Shown here piece after piece: positions 59,680 through 64,000 of a stretch of 64,000 nucleotides of DNA. The stretch is taken from positions 806,001-870,000 of the forward strand of contig NZ_JBIGHX010000003.1 in the NCBI RefSeq assembly GCF_043555885.1. Direction: 5' to 3'. A model generated the notes under the pieces. That model ran no database searches, had not been told where the DNA came from, and saw only the letters and a program-made list of their open reading frames with translations. This DNA is from Pelomonas lactea. GTDB lineage: Bacteria > Pseudomonadota > Gammaproteobacteria > Burkholderiales > Burkholderiaceae_C. Every line of letters starts with the position of its first letter. The first letter of the stretch is position 1. Both the position numbers and the translations under genes were made by a program.

Positions 59680-62523
59680 ATGCACCAACCCCGTCGCCCC
59701 TCGGGCGCACGCCCCAGCGCGATCGCGCTCGCGCTGATGAGCCTGGCCGGCACACCCGTGCTGGCGCAGGAGCCGGAGCGCGCCGTCATCGAGCGCGTGG
59801 AGGTCACCGGTTCCATCATCCGGCGCTCCATCAACGACGAGGCGGCGCTGCCGGTCACGTCGATGAAGGCGACCGAGCTCAGCGCCCGCGTCAACACCGA
59901 GCTCAAGGACATGATGCTGGAGCTGCCGCAGGCCAACTCGCTGGGCACCAATGCCGGCACGGCCGGGCCCATGACCAGCCTGCGCGGCTTCGGCCCCATG
60001 CGCACACTGACGCTGCTCAACGGCCGCCGCCTGGCCAAGGAGCCGCTGACCAACCAGTACGTCAGCGTCAACGTGATGCCGCGCATGGCGATGAGCCATG
60101 TGGACATCCTGCGCGACGGCGCCTCGTCCAGCTACGGCTCCGACGCGATGGGCGGCGTGCAGGCCTTCTACACGCTGCCGGCCTACAAGGGCGTGGGCAT
60201 CAAGCTGGAGGCCATGCAGCCCGAGCGCTCGGGCGGCGGCGCGACGCGCGCGCTGGGCCTGATCGCCGGCGTGGGCGACCTGGCGCAGGACCGCTGGAAC
60301 GTCTATGCCGCTTTCGACATCCAGAAGCGCGAGGAACTGCCCCGCTCGGCCCGACCCGAGCTGACGGACGGCTCGGCGCTCACGGCGCTGGGCATCAGCA
60401 CGGCGCCCGGCCTGGGCGCGAACGCGACACCGGGCAACTTCACCGATCCGACCAACCCCACCGCGTCGCTGCGCACGGTGCGCTACAACCCGATGTATGC
60501 GGCGGGCTGCCTGCCGCCGTACTCGGTGCCCAGCACCTCGGGCGGGCGCCAGACCTGCTTCCTGGATGCCAACACGCAGTACACGACGTTCAACAACAAG
60601 AACGGCATCCTGAACTTCTACGCCCAGGGCAAGCTGCAGCTGCCGGGCGACCACCTGCTGACGGCCGAGTTCAACCACAGCCAGTTCGAGGTCGACCAGT
60701 ACAACAACCCCGCCGCGCCCACGGTGCGCCTGACCAGCGCCCATCCCTACTACCCGGGCAATGGCAAGGTGCCGGCGGTGGCCGGGCTGAACCTGGCCGG
60801 ACGGCCCATCGATGTGCTGTGGTCGGTGGCGGACGCCGGTGCGCGCATCCGCAACGACGTGCACAGCAACGACCGCCTCGTGCTGACCGCCGAGGGCGCG
60901 CTCGGCGGCTGGGACTACCGTACCGGGCTGAACTACGGCCGCTCCGAGCGCAACACCAAGGCCGGCTCGGGCTGGCTGAAGGTGAGCGGCATCGCCAGCG
61001 TGCAGGGCACGACCTCGCGCACGCTGTACCTGGACCCCAGGCTCAACCCCTTCGGCCTGCAGGACGCGGCCGGGCTGGAACTGCTGGCCGGCGCATCACT
61101 GGACGGCCAGACACTGCGCCTGCACAAGGCCGAGAACAGCAGCGTGGACGCGACCTTCTCGCGCAGCGTCATGAAGCTGCCCGGTGGCGACATGATGCTG
61201 GCCGTCGGCGGCGAGCTGCGCCGCGACAGCTGGCAGCCCGTCGGCCAGGCTGCCAACGACGTGTCCACCGCGCTGAACGGCCAGATCGACCTGCTGGGTG
61301 GCGACAACCTGGCCAGCGGCGCCACCTCCGCCACGAGCACCAAGATCGGCCGCACCATCACCTCGCTGTATGCCGAGCTGGACGCGCCGCTGCGCCGCGA
61401 CCTGACGCTGAACGCGTCAGTGCGCGGCGACAAGTACGGCGACCTCAACGAGACGACGGTGAACCCCAAGCTCAGCGCGCGTTGGACGCCACTGAAGAGC
61501 CTGGTGCTGCGCGCCTCTGCCAACACCGGCTACCGCGCGCCCAGCCTGCCCGAGATCTACACCAAGGAAACCGAGCGCACGCTGATCCCGGTGTTCAACG
61601 ACCCGCTGAACTGCCCCACGGTCAACGGCGTGCCGACGGCCAAGCCCGGTTTTGCGCCCGAGCTGGTCTGCGGCCTGACCGGCTACAACCAGATCACCAA
61701 GGTGCCCAACAACGCCGGTGTGAAGCCCGAGACCTCGCGCAGCCTGACCTTCGGCGGTGGCTTCGAACCCATCAAGAACCTCACGCTGACGCTGGACTAC
61801 TGGCGCACGCAGATCGACGACGTCATCGGCAACCGTGCCATCGACTACATCCTGGCCAACCCCGCCACCTATCCCGGCCTGTTCCTGCGCAACGCTGACG
61901 GCACGCTGGGCGTGGTGTCCGCCTCGGGCTCGCGCGATGCGGTCGTCAACACGCCGTCCAACGTCGGCTCCATCCGCGGCGCCGGCATCGACGCCAGCCT
62001 CAAGTACAGCGCACCCAGGCAGAGCTGGGGCACGCTCTCGGGTGGCATTGACATCGCCTACCTGACGCGCTGGGACGCGCGCTCCGAGGGCGTCAACAAC
62101 GGCGACTGGGTGTCGGCGCTGGGCTATTACAACGACGTGGTGCCGGTGAACCCCAACGCCGGCTTGTCCAACGCCACGCGCGGCCTGAACAACCGCTGGC
62201 GCCACACGGCGCAGGTGGCCTGGCAGAACGCCGAGTGGATGGTGCAGCTGTCGCAGCGCTACCAGAGCAAGATCGCCGACCAGAACCTGCCCGCCGCCAC
62301 CGGCGCCGGCACCTCCGGGCCGCGCAATGTGTCGGCCTATTCGCAATACAACCTGATGGTGAAGTACAGCGGCTGGCGGAACATCAAGCTGTCGCTGGGT
62401 GTCAGCAACCTGCTCGACAAGGAGCCGCCGCTGACCAACCACACCGCCTACCGCGGCTACCTGACCAGCGTGGCCGACGTGCTGGGCCGGGCCTACGTGT
62501 TGAGCGCGGAATTCAAGTTCTGA
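59680..62523 (+). CDS. TonB-dependent receptor of the enolase-ABC module
   Basis: A 947-residue outer-membrane receptor. The signal peptide ends TPVLAQ (about residue 30), the TonB-box-like segment is VIERVEVTGS, and the plug has MTSLRGFGPMRTLTLLNGRR with the DILRDGASSSYGSDAMGGV turn. The barrel ends AYVLSAEFKF with the terminal Phe needed for insertion. The Shine-Dalgarno sequence is AGGAGA. It lies 64 bp after the gntR gene on the same strand. With the divergent ABC importer it gives a full route from outside to cytoplasm for one class of ligand. Confidence 0.93.
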   Translation: MHQPRRPSGARPSAIALALMSLAGTPVLAQEPERAVIERVEVTGSIIRRSINDEAALPVTSMKATELSARVNTELKDMMLELPQANSLGTNAGTAGPMTSLRGFGPMRTLTLLNGRRLAKEPLTNQYVSVNVMPRMAMSHVDILRDGASSSYGSDAMGGVQAFYTLPAYKGVGIKLEAMQPERSGGGATRALGLIAGVGDLAQDRWNVYAAFDIQKREELPRSARPELTDGSALTALGISTAPGLGANATPGNFTDPTNPTASLRTVRYNPMYAAGCLPPYSVPSTSGGRQTCFLDANTQYTTFNNKNGILNFYAQGKLQLPGDHLLTAEFNHSQFEVDQYNNPAAPTVRLTSAHPYYPGNGKVPAVAGLNLAGRPIDVLWSVADAGARIRNDVHSNDRLVLTAEGALGGWDYRTGLNYGRSERNTKAGSGWLKVSGIASVQGTTSRTLYLDPRLNPFGLQDAAGLELLAGASLDGQTLRLHKAENSSVDATFSRSVMKLPGGDMMLAVGGELRRDSWQPVGQAANDVSTALNGQIDLLGGDNLASGATSATSTKIGRTITSLYAELDAPLRRDLTLNASVRGDKYGDLNETTVNPKLSARWTPLKSLVLRASANTGYRAPSLPEIYTKETERTLIPVFNDPLNCPTVNGVPTAKPGFAPELVCGLTGYNQITKVPNNAGVKPETSRSLTFGGGFEPIKNLTLTLDYWRTQIDDVIGNRAIDYILANPATYPGLFLRNADGTLGVVSASGSRDAVVNTPSNVGSIRGAGIDASLKYSAPRQSWGTLSGGIDIAYLTRWDARSEGVNNGDWVSALGYYNDVVPVNPNAGLSNATRGLNNRWRHTAQVAWQNAEWMVQLSQRYQSKIADQNLPAATGAGTSGPRNVSAYSQYNLMVKYSGWRNIKLSLGVSNLLDKEPPLTNHTAYRGYLTSVADVLGRAYVLSAEFKF

Positions 62524-62615
62524 CCCGCCGAGGCCCGCCGCGGCAGGCCTCGCTCTACTCATCCCGGTGAGTCTTCAAGCCTGCATGGCATGCCGCGCAG
62601 CGATGGTGAAGACCT

Positions 62616-62652
62616 TGGCCCCTGGTCGTGCGGACCAGGGGCCATTTTTTTT
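62616..62652 (+). terminator. Strong intrinsic terminator after the TonB receptor
   Basis: A perfect 12-bp stem TGGCCCCTGGTC / GACCAGGGGCCA (62616-62627 with 62633-62644) around GTGCG is followed by eight T residues. It ends the gntR-receptor transcript. Confidence 0.95.
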
Positions 62653-62730
62653 GCGCCGCCGGCAGGTCCGGTGCGCGCAGGTTCCGTGCAGCGGCGGGGA
62701 AGCCTCCCTGCCGCAGGGGGCGTCGCCAAC

Positions 62731-63645
62731 CTACTCGATGTTCTGCACCTGCTCGCGCATCTGCTCGATCGCGACCTTCATCTCGACGGAGATATTTGTC
62801 AGCTCCAGCGCCGCCGATTTCGAGCCCAGGGTATTGGCCTCGCGGTGCAATTCCTGGATCAGGAAGTCCAGACGCTTGCCGAGTTCGCCGCCTTTCTTCA
62901 GCAGCCGGCTCAACTCCTCCAGGTGGGCGCGCAGCCGGCCCAGTTCCTCGGCCACGTCGATGCGGATCGCGAACGCCGCCGCCTCGTTCAGCGCGCGTTC
63001 CTGCAGCGCCTCCTGCGGCACGCTGCTGGCGGCGCCGGTGCCGGCCAGCGCCTCCTGCCAGCGCTCCAGGAAGCGCTGCTGCTGGCGTGCCACAACGGCG
63101 GGCAGCAGCGGTTCGGCCTCGTCGGCCAGCGTGCGCAGGCGCTGGATGCGCTCCATCAGGATGGCCACCAGCTTCTCGCCCTCACGCTCGCGCGATTCGG
63201 CCAGGCCTTCAACGCAGGCGCGGGCGGCCTCCAGCGTCGGGCCGTCCAGCGCGACCGCGGTGCCACCGCCGCTCTTGCACCAGTTCAAGGCTTCCTGCAC
63301 GGACAGCGGTGCCGCCTGCGGCAGCCAGGCGCGCACCTTGGATTCCAGATTGGCCAGGCGGTTCAGCTGTTCCGGCAGCGGCTGCGGCCAGCCGCCGTCG
63401 GCCTCGCGCTGGGTATTGATGCGCAGTTCGATCTTGCCGCGCTTGAATCGCGCCGCAATCAATTCGCGCAATTGAGGCTCCAGCCCGCGCAGTTCTTCCG
63501 GCATGCGCATGGACAGGTCCAGAAACCGGCCATTCACCGACCGCAATTCGACGCTGACGCTGGCTTGTGTGGAGTTGTTGCCGTCCTCGGCTTTAGGGGG
63601 TTGCGCCACGGAATTGGCGTACCCGGTCATGCTGTAGACTGGCAT
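62731..63645 (-). CDS. yicC: YicC family endoribonuclease
   Basis: A 304-residue YicC-family protein, a group shown to have endoribonuclease activity. It starts MPVYSMTGYA, followed by ELRSVNGRFLDLSMRMP and RGKIELRINTQ. The C-terminal half has EGEKLVAILMERI, VAEELGRLRAHLEEL and LDFLIQELHREANTLGSKS, then ends EQMREQVQNIE. An insertion of about 10 polar residues after the first strand (EDGNNSTQ) is unusual. It normally precedes gmk but here stands alone, with 32 bp to the divergent kinase gene. Confidence 0.93.
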   Translation of the reverse strand: MPVYSMTGYANSVAQPPKAEDGNNSTQASVSVELRSVNGRFLDLSMRMPEELRGLEPQLRELIAARFKRGKIELRINTQREADGGWPQPLPEQLNRLANLESKVRAWLPQAAPLSVQEALNWCKSGGGTAVALDGPTLEAARACVEGLAESREREGEKLVAILMERIQRLRTLADEAEPLLPAVVARQQQRFLERWQEALAGTGAASSVPQEALQERALNEAAAFAIRIDVAEELGRLRAHLEELSRLLKKGGELGKRLDFLIQELHREANTLGSKSAALELTNISVEMKVAIEQMREQVQNIE

Positions 63646-63677
63646 TTCGCATCTCGCAAAACAGACAAAACGCGATT

Positions 63678-64000
63678 ATGTCCAAGCCGAAGCCGGCGCC
63701 ATTGCCCGCAGGCACGGTGGTTGGGGGCTATCAGATCATCAAGCGACTGGCGGCGGGCGGTTTCGGCGTGGTGTATCTCGCCGAAGACCCGGACCATCAC
63801 CTCGTCGCGTTGAAGGAATATCTGCCCTCGTCGCTGGCCGAGCGTTCCCCGGGGGAGCTGACGCCGCGCGTCAAGCCCGAAAAGCAGCCGCTGTACCGGC
63901 TGGGGCTGAAGAGTTTCTTCGAAGAGGGGCGCTCGCTCGCGCAAATCTCGCACCCCAGCGTCGTCTCGGTGCTGAATTTCCTGCGCGAGAACGAAACCGT
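63678..64000 (+). CDS. Serine/threonine protein kinase, 3' end beyond the window
   Basis: The first 107 codons of a Hanks-type kinase. After a Pro/Lys N-terminus comes YQIIKRLAAGGFGVVYLAE, the glycine-rich ATP loop, then VALKEYLP with the catalytic-lobe lysine, and the helix KSFFEEGRSLAQISHPSVV holding the conserved glutamate. The KEYLP motif is typical of the bacterial subfamily with that sequence. The catalytic loop lies beyond the window. It starts 32 bp from the divergent yicC start. Confidence 0.88.
   Translation, partial: MSKPKPAPLPAGTVVGGYQIIKRLAAGGFGVVYLAEDPDHHLVALKEYLPSSLAERSPGELTPRVKPEKQPLYRLGLKSFFEEGRSLAQISHPSVVSVLNFLRENET

Overview
The window is very GC-rich DNA that reads like a Burkholderiales betaproteobacterium, most likely of the Roseateles/Pelomonas/Mitsuaria/Rubrivivax group. 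This is inferred from gene content (ppc beside hemCDXY; gmk-rpoZ-spoT; an AlgZ/AlgR-like pair beside argH; several large TonB receptors; an NsrR/NorB nitric oxide block). No rRNA, integrase, transposase or CRISPR array was seen.

Layout. 1-15065: housekeeping and envelope genes. These are an MmcQ/YjbR fragment, an NlpC/P60 hydrolase, prpE, an M3 peptidase, a hemerythrin, argH, a LytS/LytTR two-component pair, three tandem paralogous unknown proteins, an alpha/beta hydrolase and a glycine-zipper envelope protein. 15152-17950: ppc. 17951-28287: an accessory island lying between ppc and hemC. It starts with a decayed MauG/cytochrome c peroxidase remnant and a non-coding stretch with operator-like palindromes. 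Five co-oriented genes follow: TonB receptor, flavin-dependent halogenase, SapC-like protein, JmjC/cupin-8 protein, and a second halogenase fused to a C-terminal domain that looks like a 2-oxoglutarate/Fe(II) oxygenase. 28288-32360: hemC-hemD-hemX-hemY. 32466-32684: two identical tRNA-Arg(ACG) genes with a clear promoter and terminator.

32762-43373: a CoA transferase, greB, a 32-bp tandem hairpin repeat array, a Sel1-repeat protein paired with a large TonB receptor, then spoT, rpoZ and gmk. 43581-52388: a nitric oxide/anaerobic block. Three FNR/Dnr-type boxes and one NsrR-like palindrome frame genes for a DUF2249 protein, quinol nitric oxide reductase, NsrR, an MIP18-type protein, two multi-spanning membrane proteins (one NnrS), an FmdE-like protein, a nitronate monooxygenase and a tandem winged-helix protein resembling siroheme decarboxylases.

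52408-62523: a nutrient module. An enolase-superfamily enzyme and a complete Dpp/Opp-type ABC importer form a tightly overlapping minus-strand operon. It diverges from a FadR-type GntR regulator followed by a TonB receptor. Two near-identical 16-bp operators sit just downstream of the two divergent promoters. 62731-64000: yicC and the start of a serine/threonine protein kinase. In related bacteria yicC, gmk, rpoZ and spoT are usually neighbours, so the 43.4-62.7 kb block probably split an ancestral cluster, just as the halogenase island appears to separate ppc from hemC.
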